A stretch of DNA of 64,000 nt from Ferrovaceae bacterium (GCA_027449685.1 DAIDLC010000003.1:62001-126000); one strand, 5' to 3'. Shown: positions 7,879 to 20,094, counted from the first letter of the stretch. Notes: a model not told the origin generated them from the sequence alone. Translations and numbers: made by a program.

Positions 7879-9009
7879 TCATGCGGACATTTTCTGTTCA
7901 ATGTCGTAATTTCCATTGTGATACCCCCTGATTTCAATCATCTGTGCAATCTGACGTTTGCCCCGGAGGCGATGCAGGTGCACCACGCCATCGATACAAG
8001 CGGCGATTTGTTGTTTGATGGCCGCATGAGGCCATTGGCTCCCTTGCAACAGGACCATCTGTTCCAGTCGAAGCAGCGCGTCTTCCGCGCTATTGGCATG
8101 GAGCGTCCCCATGCAACCCGCGTGTCCTGTGTTCATGGCCTGAAGCAGGTCGAAGGCTTCCTTGCCCCGCACTTCCCCAACCACGATCCGGTCCGGCCTG
8201 AATCGCAAGGATTGCCGAACCAGGTCACGCATGGAAATCGCCAGGGATTCGTTCGCTTCAAACACCACACAGTTCGCCTGGTCGAGATGCAATTCACAGG
8301 TGTCTTCAATGGTAATCACGCGCTCGTCCGCAGGCAGTAACGCCAGCAGGGCGTTGAGAAAGGAGGTTTTGCCACTACTCGTGGCCCCGCTCACCAGAAT
8401 GTTGCGCCGACCTTCGACCCAGGGCACCAGGATCTCCAGGGCAGAGGGTGCAACCTCGTTGGCCGGCTGAACCGCTTGTGCCATGACTGCGGGTGCGGAT
8501 GCCACAACACCTGCCAGAACATCCCTTGGGCCCGCAGTAAGGTAATCCGTGAGCGGTCGACTGGTTTGTGCGTGCTTACGAATGCACAGCGCGTGCCCTC
8601 GAACCGCAATGGGTTGACGCACCACAGAAATCCGTAGTTGTGGCAAAGCCACATCCAGTAACACCCCATGGTCCTGGGCGTCCGTCCCCTGATCGCGCAG
8701 ACAAACCAGTATCTGGATGAGGTTCCAGGCCGCTTGTGTGGAGAATTCCAAAGGAACCGGATGCATGAGGCCCTGTTGCTCAACCCAGATCACATTGGGA
8801 CCATTCACCATGATTTCCCGAATCTCGGGATTGGCCAGAAGAGGGCGAAGATTCCCCCAGGCCTCCTGAAGCAGCGCATTGAAGTGGTGGTCTATTGGTT
8901 GCATGAGGGCATGGTAGACCGATCTGCATCTCGGATCCTTGCGAACAACAGCACGGATTTCATCTGCTGAAGCCCGTATGGTGGTCCGCCGGCCCCCATG
9001 GACTAGCAC
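7879..9009 (-). CDS. trbB: TrbB/VirB11-type traffic ATPase
   Basis: 376 residues from a GTG at 9009; an internal ATG at 8904 is an alternative, and neither has a good ribosome-binding site. Motifs of the hexameric VirB11 family are all present in the C-terminal half: Walker A GATSSGKT near residue 210, the acidic box TIEDTCEL, DRIVVGEVRGKEAFD, and the His box TGHAGCMGTLHANS. VirB11 switches the secretion channel between pilus assembly and substrate transfer. It is the first gene of the module. Its upstream region (9010-9129) is shared with divergent alr. The nearest paralogue families are CpaF and PilB/GspE, but the neighbours make TrbB the best call. Confidence 0.9.
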   Translation of the reverse strand: MLVHGGRRTTIRASADEIRAVVRKDPRCRSVYHALMQPIDHHFNALLQEAWGNLRPLLANPEIREIMVNGPNVIWVEQQGLMHPVPLEFSTQAAWNLIQILVCLRDQGTDAQDHGVLLDVALPQLRISVVRQPIAVRGHALCIRKHAQTSRPLTDYLTAGPRDVLAGVVASAPAVMAQAVQPANEVAPSALEILVPWVEGRRNILVSGATSSGKTSFLNALLALLPADERVITIEDTCELHLDQANCVVFEANESLAISMRDLVRQSLRFRPDRIVVGEVRGKEAFDLLQAMNTGHAGCMGTLHANSAEDALLRLEQMVLLQGSQWPHAAIKQQIAACIDGVVHLHRLRGKRQIAQMIEIRGYHNGNYDIEQKMSA

Positions 9010-9129
9010 GGCATGCCACGAATTTTACGGAGAACGGACCAGACACGCTGACAGGGAAATGGCAAGTGCATCACATGGGTCAGCGGACTTGCTTTACAAT
9101 GGCAAAACCGCTTCCTTATCTTGCCACGC

Positions 9130-10248
9130 ATGACCCGCCCCACTGCCATCACGATCGACCTGGACCATTTGCGGCACAATTTTCAGTTGGCACAAATGCT
9201 TCATGGCGGGCAACTGTTGGCCGTCATCAAAGCAAACGCCTACGGTCATAAGGCCGTCCCCTGCGCCCGGGCTCTGAGCAAACTGGCCGACGGGTTTGCC
9301 GTTGCCACGCTGGAAGAGGCCTTGCAATTGCGACGTGCCGCCATTCGACTTCCGATCGTGCTGCTGGAGGGACTCTTTGAAGCCGCGGAATTGCCCGAAG
9401 CCATTGCCTATGAATTGACTCCGGTATTCCACACGGCACAACAACTCGAATGGCTGGCACAAGATCCAAAGGCCTCTTTCGAAACGCTCTGGATCAAGGT
9501 GGATACCGGAATGCACCGCCTGGGTTTTTCCCCGCAGGAAATACCCGGTTTGGCTGAACACCTGTATCGTCAAATGGGAATCCGCCGCCTCACGCTCATG
9601 ACCCACTTTGCCCATGCGGATGGCCAACAACCACAGGCTCTGGACCAACCCATGCAACACCTGCAACAGGTTTTGCAACGCCTTCGCACCTTGCCCGAAT
9701 TACAAATCAAAACCAGCCTGTGTAATTCCGGTGCCATTCTGGGCTATCCCGCTGTCAGGGGGGACTGGGGGCGCCCCGGTCTGATGCTTTATGGCGTTGA
9801 TCCGGCAGCACCCGCCGTTGCTGCACGACAGCCCCTGAAACCCGTCATGACACTAACGTCCCGAATCACCGCCATCAATCAGGTTCCCCCTGGGGCTTCT
9901 GTGGGCTACGGGGCTCTATTCACAGCCACTCGACCCACGCGCGCCGGCATCATCCCCTGCGGATATGCCGACGGCTATCCCCGCAGCGCCCGCCAAGGCA
10001 CGCCCGTCCTGGTGGGCGACGTGCGAGTACCGCTGATCGGTCGGGTTTCGATGGACATGCTCAGTGTGGATTTGAGCGATTACCCGCAGTTGGGATTGGG
10101 GTCGCCGGTTGAATTATGGGGTTCGCGCTTACCCGTGGCAGAGGTAGCCCAAAACGCGCAGACCATCGCCTACGAATTGCTTTGTCATCTCCAGCGCGCT
10201 ACGGTGCATTATCGCGACGCGCAGGATTCGACCTCAACCCTGGAATAA
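9130..10248 (+). CDS. alr: alanine racemase
   Basis: 372 residues. The ATG at 9130 is chosen over a TTG three codons upstream. The PLP-binding lysine lies in AVIKANAYGH (Lys34). The C-terminal beta domain contains the substrate tyrosine in ASVGYGALFT and the conserved RVSMDMLSVDLS. The enzyme makes D-alanine for peptidoglycan from L-alanine using pyridoxal phosphate in the cytoplasm. It is followed 30 bases later by ispF on the same strand. It is divergent from the type IV secretion module, and a TACAAT at 9095-9100 could be its -10 element, though no convincing -35 accompanies it. Confidence 0.95.
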   Translation: MTRPTAITIDLDHLRHNFQLAQMLHGGQLLAVIKANAYGHKAVPCARALSKLADGFAVATLEEALQLRRAAIRLPIVLLEGLFEAAELPEAIAYELTPVFHTAQQLEWLAQDPKASFETLWIKVDTGMHRLGFSPQEIPGLAEHLYRQMGIRRLTLMTHFAHADGQQPQALDQPMQHLQQVLQRLRTLPELQIKTSLCNSGAILGYPAVRGDWGRPGLMLYGVDPAAPAVAARQPLKPVMTLTSRITAINQVPPGASVGYGALFTATRPTRAGIIPCGYADGYPRSARQGTPVLVGDVRVPLIGRVSMDMLSVDLSDYPQLGLGSPVELWGSRLPVAEVAQNAQTIAYELLCHLQRATVHYRDAQDSTSTLE

Positions 10249-10277
10249 TGCCTTTGTGAGCGAGGAGAAATTGCACG

Positions 10278-10751
10278 ATGCGTATCGGCCAGGGGTTTGA
10301 TGTACATGCACTGGTCCCTCATCGGCCGTTGATCATAGGCGGGATTCATATTCCCTTTGATCGAGGCCTGGAAGGACATTCGGATGCCGATGTGCTGATT
10401 CATGCCATTTGTGATGCCTTGTTGGGGGCCGCCGCCTTGGGCGATATCGGCCAGCACTTCCCCGATAGCAGCGCACTCTATAAAAATATCGACAGTCGGG
10501 TGTTGCTACGGGCAGTAAACCAGAAAATTCATGCGGCCGGCTATGTTCTATGCAACCTGGACGCCACCATCATTGCGCAAGCACCGCGCATGGCGCCTCA
10601 TCTGCCCGGCATGATCCAACTGCTAAGCGCTGATCTGAATGTGCCGTGTAACCGCCTCAATCTGAAAGCCACCACTACGGAACATCTGGGTTTTACCGGA
10701 CGCGGCGAAGGCATTGCAGCACTGGCCATTTGTTTGCTCGAGGCTCAATAA
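10278..10751 (+). CDS. ispF: 2-C-methyl-D-erythritol 2,4-cyclodiphosphate synthase
   Basis: 157 residues, the normal length. The start [12 protein letters not shown] holds the zinc ligands Asp8 and His10. The segment [20 protein letters not shown] carries the third zinc ligand, and [16 protein letters not shown] is the signature near the end. It catalyses the cyclisation step of the MEP isoprenoid pathway. In many betaproteobacteria ispD is immediately upstream; here ispD lies about 2.4 kb away on the other strand, with a phosphomutase and a barrel protein between. The gene forms a short operon with alr. Confidence 0.95.
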   Translation: MRIGQGFDVHALVPHRPLIIGGIHIPFDRGLEGHSDADVLIHAICDALLGAAALGDIGQHFPDSSALYKNIDSRVLLRAVNQKIHAAGYVLCNLDATIIAQAPRMAPHLPGMIQLLSADLNVPCNRLNLKATTTEHLGFTGRGEGIAALAICLLEAQ

Positions 10752-10791
10752 GCCCGGTCGTGCCCGCTCCTGTGCTGGCATTCCCGTGCTC

Positions 10792-12165
10792 TCAAAAAGG
10801 CAGACGTGCTCGAGGGGCGATCTTCAGAATTTCGCGCTTGAAGTCTTCCTGGATACGCGTCATGGCCTGCGCATCATCGGCTTCAAAGCGCAGCACGATC
10901 ACCGGCGTGGTGTTACTGGAACGTGCAAGGCCAAAACCATCGGAGTACTCCACCCGTACCCCATCGAGCGTCATGATATCCTGGGCCCCGGGGAAATAGC
11001 CCGATTTTTGAAGTTGCTCAATGATGGAAAAATTCTCTCCTTCCTGAAGGGGAATGTGTAATTCGGGAGTCGTCACCGCATCGGGCAAAGTTTCCAGAGG
11101 CCCACTCACATCCGCCACACGACTGAGGATTTCCAGCAAACGGGCGCCCGCATACAGCCCATCGTCGAAACCATACCAACGTTCCTTGAAAAACACATGT
11201 CCACTCATCTCGCCCGCCAGCAAGGCACCGGTTTCTTTCATTTTGGCTTTGATCAAGGAGTGCCCCGTTTTCCAAATAGTGGGTTCCCCCCCCCGCTGAC
11301 GCACCCAGGCAAACAGATTACGCGTACATTTCACATCAAAAATGATTTCGGCCCCGGGGTTGCGGGATAAAACATCGGCCGCAAACAACATGAGCTGACG
11401 GTCGGGAAAAATGACCTGACCGCGCCGAGTGACCACACCCAGGCGGTCTCCATCACCATCAAAGGCCAATCCAATTTCACCGTCCCCCCGAGCCAGAGCC
11501 GCCTGCAGATCTCGCAGATTTTCTGGTTGCGAAGGGTCAGGGTGATGGTTTGGGAAAGCTCCATCCACGTCGCAGTACATCTCTACCACGGTGCAACCCA
11601 TGCGGCGGTATAGTTCGGGGGCAAACCGTCCGGGAATTCCATTGCCACAATCCACCACGATCCGAAGTGGACGAGCCAGTTTGACCGTGGATGTGATCCG
11701 TTGCAGATAACTCTCACTCACGTCGTCTTGACGGTACTGACCCAACCCCGTCAACAATTGACCTGAAACGAGACGTTGATGCAGAGCCAGAATCGACTCC
11801 CCCGAAAGCGTGTCGCCGCCCAGCATCATTTTCAGGCCATTGTATTCGGGGGGGTTATGCGAGCCGGTTACCATAACCCCCGAAGACCGGGCAAACTGCT
11901 CTGCCGCATAGTACAGCATGGGCGTTGCCACCATTCCCACATCCACCACATGGACCCCACTGGCTTGTAGGCCTCGTGCCAAAGCAGCACTCAACGCAGG
12001 GCCTGAGAGTCGACCATCCCGGCCAATGACGATGGTATCCAACCCCCGTGCCTGTGCCTCTGAGCCAATGGCTTGGCCGATACGTTCAACCCCGGTAGCA
12101 GTCAGGGTGCGATCAACGATGCCGCGAATGTCGTAGGCTTTGAAAATTTCACGTGCAGGAATCAT
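10792..12165 (-). CDS. algC: phosphomannomutase/phosphoglucomutase
   Basis: 457 residues, close to Pseudomonas AlgC. It begins IFKAYDIRGIVD. The phosphoserine loop is TGSHNPP (Ser102), the metal loop is DGDGDR (Asp236, 238, 240) and the sugar-binding loop is GEMSGH (318-323). The C-terminal phosphate-binding region includes DGFGLARSSNTTP. The enzyme interconverts mannose-1-P/mannose-6-P and glucose-1-P/glucose-6-P for LPS, exopolysaccharide and sugar nucleotides. It converges with ispF. The bifunctional designation is inferred from the family, not from assay. Confidence 0.92.
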   Translation of the reverse strand: MIPAREIFKAYDIRGIVDRTLTATGVERIGQAIGSEAQARGLDTIVIGRDGRLSGPALSAALARGLQASGVHVVDVGMVATPMLYYAAEQFARSSGVMVTGSHNPPEYNGLKMMLGGDTLSGESILALHQRLVSGQLLTGLGQYRQDDVSESYLQRITSTVKLARPLRIVVDCGNGIPGRFAPELYRRMGCTVVEMYCDVDGAFPNHHPDPSQPENLRDLQAALARGDGEIGLAFDGDGDRLGVVTRRGQVIFPDRQLMLFAADVLSRNPGAEIIFDVKCTRNLFAWVRQRGGEPTIWKTGHSLIKAKMKETGALLAGEMSGHVFFKERWYGFDDGLYAGARLLEILSRVADVSGPLETLPDAVTTPELHIPLQEGENFSIIEQLQKSGYFPGAQDIMTLDGVRVEYSDGFGLARSSNTTPVIVLRFEADDAQAMTRIQEDFKREILKIAPRARLPF

Positions 12166-12191
12166 GTACCCCTCCCGGTAAGGTCAAGCGG

Positions 12192-12974
12192 TCAGAATAC
12201 ACTGGAGATCCGAAACACAAAGACATGCGCAGGAGCCCCGTTATTGAGTCCGTATAACAGCGCGGTACTGTATTCCAGAGTCTGGGTATGACCCCAATGA
12301 TATTCTCCGGAAAAACCGGGTCCCAATTGATTGGAATTGTCAGCCGGACGATAGTAAGCCTCGAAGCCTGGGACGAAGGCATCGTTGACGATATAGCCTG
12401 CGGTATACGTAGCACGAAAATCGAACTTGCCCACCAGATCAACCCCCACCGTTTTCTGCCAGATCAGGTTCATACGCTGCTGTGTGGATTCGGTTTCGCG
12501 CTGTACCATAGGCCCAACCTCCACAGCATTGGAATAAATACTGGCGTTATAGCGCGCATAATTGGCCATGAAGCCCAAGTCTGCTCCGTATTCCTCCTGG
12601 CTGCCCACATTAAAAAAGTTTTCCCATTCAACGCCCCCCAGATGGGTCCCCAGAGCAGGGGCATAGTTGTAGGGCCCCGAGTAAATTTCGGTTTTCCACC
12701 ATGCGGTTGGCGAATAGGCCAAAGCGGCACCAAACACCCCTGAGCGGTCCACGGCCGCATTGGCGTCACGCGTATTAAACCCGCGCAATTCCACCTCGGT
12801 TTGGCCTTGAGTGATTTTGGGAGAGTAGATGATGTAGTCATCTCCTGGTCCGGTTGGACCTGCCGCATGCACGGCATTGGCCAGGAGCAGGCCGGCACCA
12901 GCAAGGAGAATGGCAGGGATTGGGACGTCAGGGAGAGCGTGGGGCAAGACAGTGCTGGAGGATGCGTGGTTCAT
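12192..12974 (-). CDS. predicted outer-membrane beta-barrel protein, unknown function
   Basis: 260 residues with an N-terminal hydrophobic stretch at about residues 20-37 (AILLAGAGLLLANAVHA) that reads as a signal peptide cut after HAA. The rest has alternating polar/apolar strands rich in Tyr, Trp and Gly (WWKTEIYSGPYNY, FDFRATYTAGYI, EYHWGHTQTLEYSTALLYG). It ends in a terminal Phe (RISSVF), the usual signal for outer-membrane insertion. I do not recognise a specific family; the layout resembles small transport or sensing barrels. It lies 26 bases upstream of the phosphomutase on the same strand. The 131-base gap to ispD holds no obvious gene. Confidence 0.65.
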   Translation of the reverse strand: MNHASSSTVLPHALPDVPIPAILLAGAGLLLANAVHAAGPTGPGDDYIIYSPKITQGQTEVELRGFNTRDANAAVDRSGVFGAALAYSPTAWWKTEIYSGPYNYAPALGTHLGGVEWENFFNVGSQEEYGADLGFMANYARYNASIYSNAVEVGPMVQRETESTQQRMNLIWQKTVGVDLVGKFDFRATYTAGYIVNDAFVPGFEAYYRPADNSNQLGPGFSGEYHWGHTQTLEYSTALLYGLNNGAPAHVFVFRISSVF

Positions 12975-13105
12975 AGGGGTCCCCTGAATGATTTATGTTG
13001 TCAATGGTGTTCGGGATTTGCTCAGGCACTGCCCTAAAGGGGCGGCTCTGAAAGATGAGAGGGTGAGTCCCGTATTTTTATGGGAACATTCTTATTTGAA
13101 TGGCA

Positions 13106-13891
13106 TCATCCGTCAAGTCCGTCAGGGTCATGCCGCTCGTCACACCAACCGGGATGGCTGAGTGTTTCTTCGTGCAGGCGATTCGACACCCGGGCCATCT
13201 CGCTTTGCCCTTGAAACAATAGCCATTGGGCCAAGCGCTGATCAGCCGGATAGGTTACCTTGATATTGGTGCTCTCCCCCATGACCAGCAAAGGCTGCAA
13301 TCCCATGGCCTCGATCGCGGAGGCCTCATCGGTTACCTGCTCCAAGGATGACACCCGTTGAAGGGCCTCTGCCAGCAGTTGCAACGGAAACATCTGGGGT
13401 GTCTGGGCCGCCCATAAACCGGATCGATCCACCGTCGTCAAAACCCGCAACGTTGGGTCCTGGCGCTTGAGCGTATCGGCAACAGGAATGGCCAGTAATC
13501 CGCCTACAGGATCATTCCACAGGGTATCGAGCAGACGTGCCAACGCACTGGCAGAGACACAGGGTCGGGCCGCATCATGGACTAATACCCAGGTATCTGC
13601 GGAATAGTGCTGCCGTAAATGTTCTACCGCATTACGCACGGTTTCGGCACGCGATGCTCCGGCACCGGGGCAGGGTTGAACTCGGCCTTGCCACTGGGAC
13701 CATGAGATGAGATTCTGATGCTCCGGGTCCAGCACCACATGGATTTTTTGAATCCGTGGCTCTTGCAACAGGGCGCGCAAGGTATGCACCACAAGCATAT
13801 CCTGCCCAAGCAGGGTAAACTGTTTGGGCAAGGCCGATCCGAACCGTGATCCCGAGCCCGCGGCAGGTAGAATGGCAACACATGTAGGCAT
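13106..13891 (-). CDS. ispD: 2-C-methyl-D-erythritol 4-phosphate cytidylyltransferase
   Basis: 261 residues. The CTP-binding loop is LPAAGSGSRFGSALPKQF at about residues 8-25. Conserved blocks follow: VHDAARPCVS, PVADTLKR, RSGLWAAQTPQMF, VTDEASAIEAMG and TNIKVTYPAD. It makes CDP-methylerythritol in the MEP pathway. It is about 25 residues longer than typical IspD because of a charged tail after MARVSNRLHEE. The gene is divergent from mltF, with 29 bases between start codons, so the promoters must overlap. Its usual partner ispF is at 10278-10751 on the other strand. Confidence 0.93.
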   Translation of the reverse strand: MPTCVAILPAAGSGSRFGSALPKQFTLLGQDMLVVHTLRALLQEPRIQKIHVVLDPEHQNLISWSQWQGRVQPCPGAGASRAETVRNAVEHLRQHYSADTWVLVHDAARPCVSASALARLLDTLWNDPVGGLLAIPVADTLKRQDPTLRVLTTVDRSGLWAAQTPQMFPLQLLAEALQRVSSLEQVTDEASAIEAMGLQPLLVMGESTNIKVTYPADQRLAQWLLFQGQSEMARVSNRLHEETLSHPGWCDERHDPDGLDG

Positions 13892-13920
13892 GATGAACGT
13901 TCACTGAGCTAACCGGGGAA

Positions 13921-16685
<2,765 letters not shown>

Positions 16686-16706
16686 TCACATCTCCTGAAA
16701 ACAGTT

Positions 16707-17309
16707 TTAGGCACTGGGGCGACGCTCCAGAAGCGCTTGCGCCAGTGTGCCACTATCCACATATTCCAACTCTCCACCTACGGGCAAACCACGCGCAATC
16801 CGGGTCAGGATCAAACCGCGCGGGCGCAGCAGTTCGGTAATCGCATGGGCTGTCGCTTCGCCCTCGGCCGTGAAGTTGGTGGCCAGAATGACCTCTTGGG
16901 TCATTCCATCACAGGCACGCCGAACCAATTTGTCCAAATGAATGTCCTGGGGACCCATGCCATCCAGCGGAGAGAGCCGTCCCATCAGCACAAAATAACG
17001 CCCCTGATAAGAACGCGTCTGTTCCATCATCAGGAGATCGGCAGGTGTTTCCAGCACGCAGAGCAAACGTCCATCCCGTTGATCGGAGGCGCATAGTTCA
17101 CACAAGGGGTTTTCGGTGAAATTGTTGCACTGTTGACAATGCTGGACACCCTCCAGCGCATCGGTCAGGGTTTGAGCCAGCACCAGTGCTCCAGCCCGAT
17201 CATGCTGCAGTAGATGATACGCCGTACGCTGTGCCGAGCGGGGGCCAACGCCGGGCAGGCATCGCAAGGCATGGATGAGGCGCAGCAGGCGGTCGGGGTG
17301 GGGGGACAT
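16707..17309 (-). CDS. recR: recombination mediator RecR
   Basis: 200 residues from the ATG at 17309; the frame is open back to 17396, but that would overlap ybaB and the family starts [17 protein letters not shown] helix-hairpin-helix ([17 protein letters not shown]) is followed by a four-Cys zinc finger ([16 protein letters not shown]). The Toprim domain then starts at [12 protein letters not shown] and includes [11 protein letters not shown]. RecR works with RecO and RecF to load RecA on gapped DNA. It is the last of the conserved dnaX-ybaB-recR trio, 7 bases after ybaB. Confidence 0.96.
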   Translation of the reverse strand: MSPHPDRLLRLIHALRCLPGVGPRSAQRTAYHLLQHDRAGALVLAQTLTDALEGVQHCQQCNNFTENPLCELCASDQRDGRLLCVLETPADLLMMEQTRSYQGRYFVLMGRLSPLDGMGPQDIHLDKLVRRACDGMTQEVILATNFTAEGEATAHAITELLRPRGLILTRIARGLPVGGELEYVDSGTLAQALLERRPSA

Positions 17310-17316
17310 GCAGCGC

Positions 17317-17640
17317 TCAAAAAGGAAGCTTGAGCCCCGGGGGCAATCCCATGCCCTGGGTAAATCCGGACATGCGTTCCGAAGTGGCCGTTTCAATGTG
17401 CTGATTCAGATCCTTCAGAGCCACCACCAGCAAATCTTCCAGCATGTCTTTGTCATCCATCAAAGAGGGGTCGATACTGACGCGTTTGATGGCATGATCG
17501 CAAGTGGCACTCACTTTCACCAGACCGGAACCGGCTTGTCCTTCCACCTCCCGTTGCGCCAATTCGGCCTGGGCACGTTTCATGTTTTCCTGCATTTGTT
17601 GGGCTTGCTTCATCAAACCCGCCAAACCACCCTTCATCAT
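17317..17640 (-). CDS. ybaB: YbaB/EbfC family nucleoid-associated protein
   Basis: 107 residues. It begins [20 protein letters not shown], followed by the [22 protein letters not shown] strand region and [13 protein letters not shown], all typical of the small dimeric YbaB/EbfC DNA-binding family. It overlaps the dnaX stop by 4 bases (ATGA) and sits in the standard dnaX-ybaB-recR order. The family binds DNA broadly and influences nucleoid structure and gene expression; the specific role here is not deducible. Confidence 0.95.
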   Translation of the reverse strand: MMKGGLAGLMKQAQQMQENMKRAQAELAQREVEGQAGSGLVKVSATCDHAIKRVSIDPSLMDDKDMLEDLLVVALKDLNQHIETATSERMSGFTQGMGLPPGLKLPF

Positions 17641-19238
17641 GACTGCTCTCCTGTGTCTTCTGCCCCGCGGGGCTCTATGCTCGATTCTACCAATTGCCCC
17701 CCCAGCAGGGTGGTCACCTGCCGGACGAAGGGGTCACTTTTCAAGGATTCTGCAGCTTGCTGCAGACGTTGCTCATGAGTCCTCTGTTCCCGGACCGCCA
17801 CAGACTCCCCTGCCTGATCTGCTTGTAACACTTCGAGCCGCAGGTCTGAATCAAGCAGAGCTTCCAGGGCCGTGCGAAGTTTTTCCTGATACCCCAAAAG
17901 ATGTCTTTGCTCAGGGGCCAAGCGCAACTGCAGCACCCCTTTGGCAAAGGTGACAAACTCGGCATAACGGGCCAACTCCTGGGCCATGCCCATGCCCTCC
18001 AAACGTTTTACCAGCGTCGGCCAGTCCTTGAGGGAAAGCGGCTGTTTACCACCTTCCGAACGCGGGTGTGGAGGTTGCCCCCGGGACGACGGGGCCCCCG
18101 GCGGCGGGATGGCTTGGGTACTCACTGTAGAATCCGAGGGCCAGGGTGCCGTCCCCGGGGCAAAGGCCAACATACGCAATAAGGCCATACGAAACCCAGC
18201 ACTTTCTTCGGGAGCCAAGGGCAAATCTTTGCGCGATTGCACGGCAATCTGGTAGAGCAATTGCAACTCCACCGGTGTCCAGCAAGCGCTCAGGGGCAGC
18301 AAGTCTTCCGCAATACCCAGTGACTGCCGTTGATCCGGCAGACGCTGCAACAAGGAAAGGTCATGGAACAAATGCGCCAGTTCCTGCAAGGCCCGATCGA
18401 AGGACAGGCTTTGCAGGGTCATGGTTTGGGTGCCCCTCATCAAAGCCGGAGCGTCCTGCTGTGCCAACGCCTGCAGCAGGCCCAGGAGCACCTCCCGTTC
18501 GATGGTGCCAAGCATTTCATGCACCGGCGCAGTTTGTACCCGACCTCCCCCATGAGCAATGGCTTGGTCCAGCAAACTCAAGGCATCTCGAACACTGCCC
18601 TGAGCGGCTCTGGCAATCAGGGGCAGAGCTTGGCTTTCGAAGTCGATGTGTTCCTGTTGCAGGATCTCCTGCAGGCGCTGTGCAATCAACTCTGGGGGCA
18701 TTTGGCGCAGTGCAAACTGCAAGCAGCGCGACAAGACCGTGACCGGGACTTTTTGTGGGTCGGTGGTAGCCAGGATGAACTTGACATGCTCGGGTGGCTC
18801 TTCCAGGGTTTTGAGCATGGAATTGAAGGCGGAACGGGACAGCATGTGAACTTCATCGATGATGTACACCTTGAAGCGTCCCACCACCGGCAGATACTGG
18901 GCATTGTCCAGCAACTCCCGCATTTCCTCGACTTTGGTGTTGGTGGCTGCGTCCACTTCCAGCATATCGGGAAAACGCCCCTGGTCGATGCTTTGGCAGG
19001 CCGAACACTGATCACAGGGGGTATCGGTTACCCCACTTTCGCAGTTGAAGCACTTGGCAAGAATCCGTGCCAAAGTGGTTTTGCCGACCCCGCGTGTGCC
19101 CGTGAACAAGTAGGCATGATGCAATCGGCCGGTTTGCAGGGCGTTGCGCAGCGCTTGAACCACCGGTTGTTGACCGATCAGCTCGGAAAAGTGACGCGGA
19201 CGCCACTTGCGCGCCAAGGCCTGGGTGGTGTGCGCCAT
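17637..19238 (-). CDS. dnaX: DNA polymerase III subunit tau/gamma
   Basis: 533 residues. Walker A is [11 protein letters not shown] (about 46-56). A zinc-binding set is formed by Cys63/66/75/78/81, Walker B is YIIDEVHML (125-133), and the sensor region is [19 protein letters not shown]. The C-terminal tau part after about residue 370 is short, with a Pro/Ser-rich linker ([16 protein letters not shown]) and a domain ending [13 protein letters not shown]. The clamp-loader ATPase loads the beta sliding clamp and, as tau, ties polymerase cores together. I found no clear A-rich slippery site for gamma production. The upstream neighbour is pagL, 16 bases away. Confidence 0.95.
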   Translation of the reverse strand: MAHTTQALARKWRPRHFSELIGQQPVVQALRNALQTGRLHHAYLFTGTRGVGKTTLARILAKCFNCESGVTDTPCDQCSACQSIDQGRFPDMLEVDAATNTKVEEMRELLDNAQYLPVVGRFKVYIIDEVHMLSRSAFNSMLKTLEEPPEHVKFILATTDPQKVPVTVLSRCLQFALRQMPPELIAQRLQEILQQEHIDFESQALPLIARAAQGSVRDALSLLDQAIAHGGGRVQTAPVHEMLGTIEREVLLGLLQALAQQDAPALMRGTQTMTLQSLSFDRALQELAHLFHDLSLLQRLPDQRQSLGIAEDLLPLSACWTPVELQLLYQIAVQSRKDLPLAPEESAGFRMALLRMLAFAPGTAPWPSDSTVSTQAIPPPGAPSSRGQPPHPRSEGGKQPLSLKDWPTLVKRLEGMGMAQELARYAEFVTFAKGVLQLRLAPEQRHLLGYQEKLRTALEALLDSDLRLEVLQADQAGESVAVREQRTHEQRLQQAAESLKSDPFVRQVTTLLGGQLVESSIEPRGAEDTGEQS

Positions 19239-19254
19239 GGAAGATCAGCGAAGC

Positions 19255-19791
19255 TCAGTACCAGTGCGTTAAACGCACTTGATAGAAATTCATTCCCGGA
19301 TTGGGGTTTTGCAACCCCGCATTGGACAGGTGCTGAAAACGCAACATGGCATCCCAATCGTGTTGCGGCCCAAAGGAGAGACCCGCCCCCACGTGATCGC
19401 CAAACTGAAAATGAGTACTCATGTTACGACCGTTATAGATTTCGTGGTCGCTGATATAGTGCGCACCCACCGCCAATTCGGCAAAGGGGACCACCGTCCC
19501 GGTAGCTTGAGCCGGAACGAGGCGCCACACAGGCGTTATTCCGAAATCATTGACATCATGGTTCCCTCCTGCGGCATCATGGGGCGTCCAGCGGCCGATA
19601 CCCACATCCCAGTAACCGGTAAGGTTCCAGGATTGGTCGGCAAACCAGCGTCGGTCCCAGGTGCGCGACCAGGATAAGCGTTCCATGGTGGTGTGATATC
19701 CATAGCCCGCTTCCACAGAAACACCATCGGCCGCGTGGATCGATCCGGACAGCAGGGCGAGAGCCCATAAAATATGCTTGGTGTGATTCAT
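19255..19791 (-). CDS. pagL: PagL-type lipid A 3-O-deacylase
   Basis: 178 residues with a signal peptide (HILWALALLSGSIHAADG). A small eight-strand barrel follows. The C-terminal catalytic block FQHLSNAGLQNPNPGMNFYQVRL holds the His-Ser pair of the PagL family and is closely conserved; the protein ends in aromatic HWY. PagL removes the 3-O acyl chain of lipid A in the outer membrane, which alters envelope permeability and host recognition. It lies between the 4.5S RNA and dnaX on the same strand, away from the other lipid A genes of this window (lpxK, kdsB, lpxH). Confidence 0.88.
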   Translation of the reverse strand: MNHTKHILWALALLSGSIHAADGVSVEAGYGYHTTMERLSWSRTWDRRWFADQSWNLTGYWDVGIGRWTPHDAAGGNHDVNDFGITPVWRLVPAQATGTVVPFAELAVGAHYISDHEIYNGRNMSTHFQFGDHVGAGLSFGPQHDWDAMLRFQHLSNAGLQNPNPGMNFYQVRLTHWY

Positions 19792-19837
19792 GCAACTTTC
19801 CAGAATTCTAGATACGGAATGAAAAGGATTTGGAAGA

Positions 19838-19933
19838 GGCGAGCCCTAACCCCGGCACTTGCAGGATTTAGCTGTGGCTGCTCCCTTCCGGACCTGACCA
19901 GGTTCACTAGACTGCAATGCGGGGAGGCCCGCC
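19838..19933 (-). ncRNA. ffs: signal recognition particle 4.5S RNA
   Basis: On the minus strand the stretch ACCTGGTCAGGTCCGGAAGG followed by GAGCAGCC is the universal SRP RNA domain IV apical loop that binds Ffh. The flanks can pair: GGCGGGCCT at the 5' end against AGGGCTCGCC at the 3' end, with CCCCGCATTGCAG opposite CTGCAAGTGCCGGGG. This gives a single hairpin of about 96 nt, as expected for the short bacterial form. The ends are assigned from this pairing and could be off by a few bases. The RNA targets nascent membrane proteins with Ffh and FtsY. Confidence 0.93.
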
Positions 19934-20094
19934 AACTTGGAAGGATGAGGGAAAACGCGATGGAATTCAAGTGTTTTTGGCTATCGTCTGTATTTTCTTG
20001 GGCAAGTTGCCTTGAAATCTTTACTCGGGAAGCGCTTCCCCAACCGGAATGGGTGAAAAACATCCCCTCTCAATAGGCGCCACGATGGCACCGT

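Noticed and set aside
7698-7937. 80-residue N-terminal extension of the TrbC-like pilin
   Set aside because: The extension is Cys-rich and unlike pilins, while the internal ATG at 7697 begins a proper signal peptide. Kept only as an alternative start.
7042-8340. 432-codon open frame on the plus strand opposite the trbB-trbE region
   Set aside because: It lies fully antisense to intact, family-matched secretion genes, has no family features and a composition rich in His, Pro and Gln, as expected of a shadow frame.
17637-19238. Programmed frameshift in dnaX for gamma production
   Set aside because: I found no A AAA AAG-type slippery site followed by a hairpin at the expected place.
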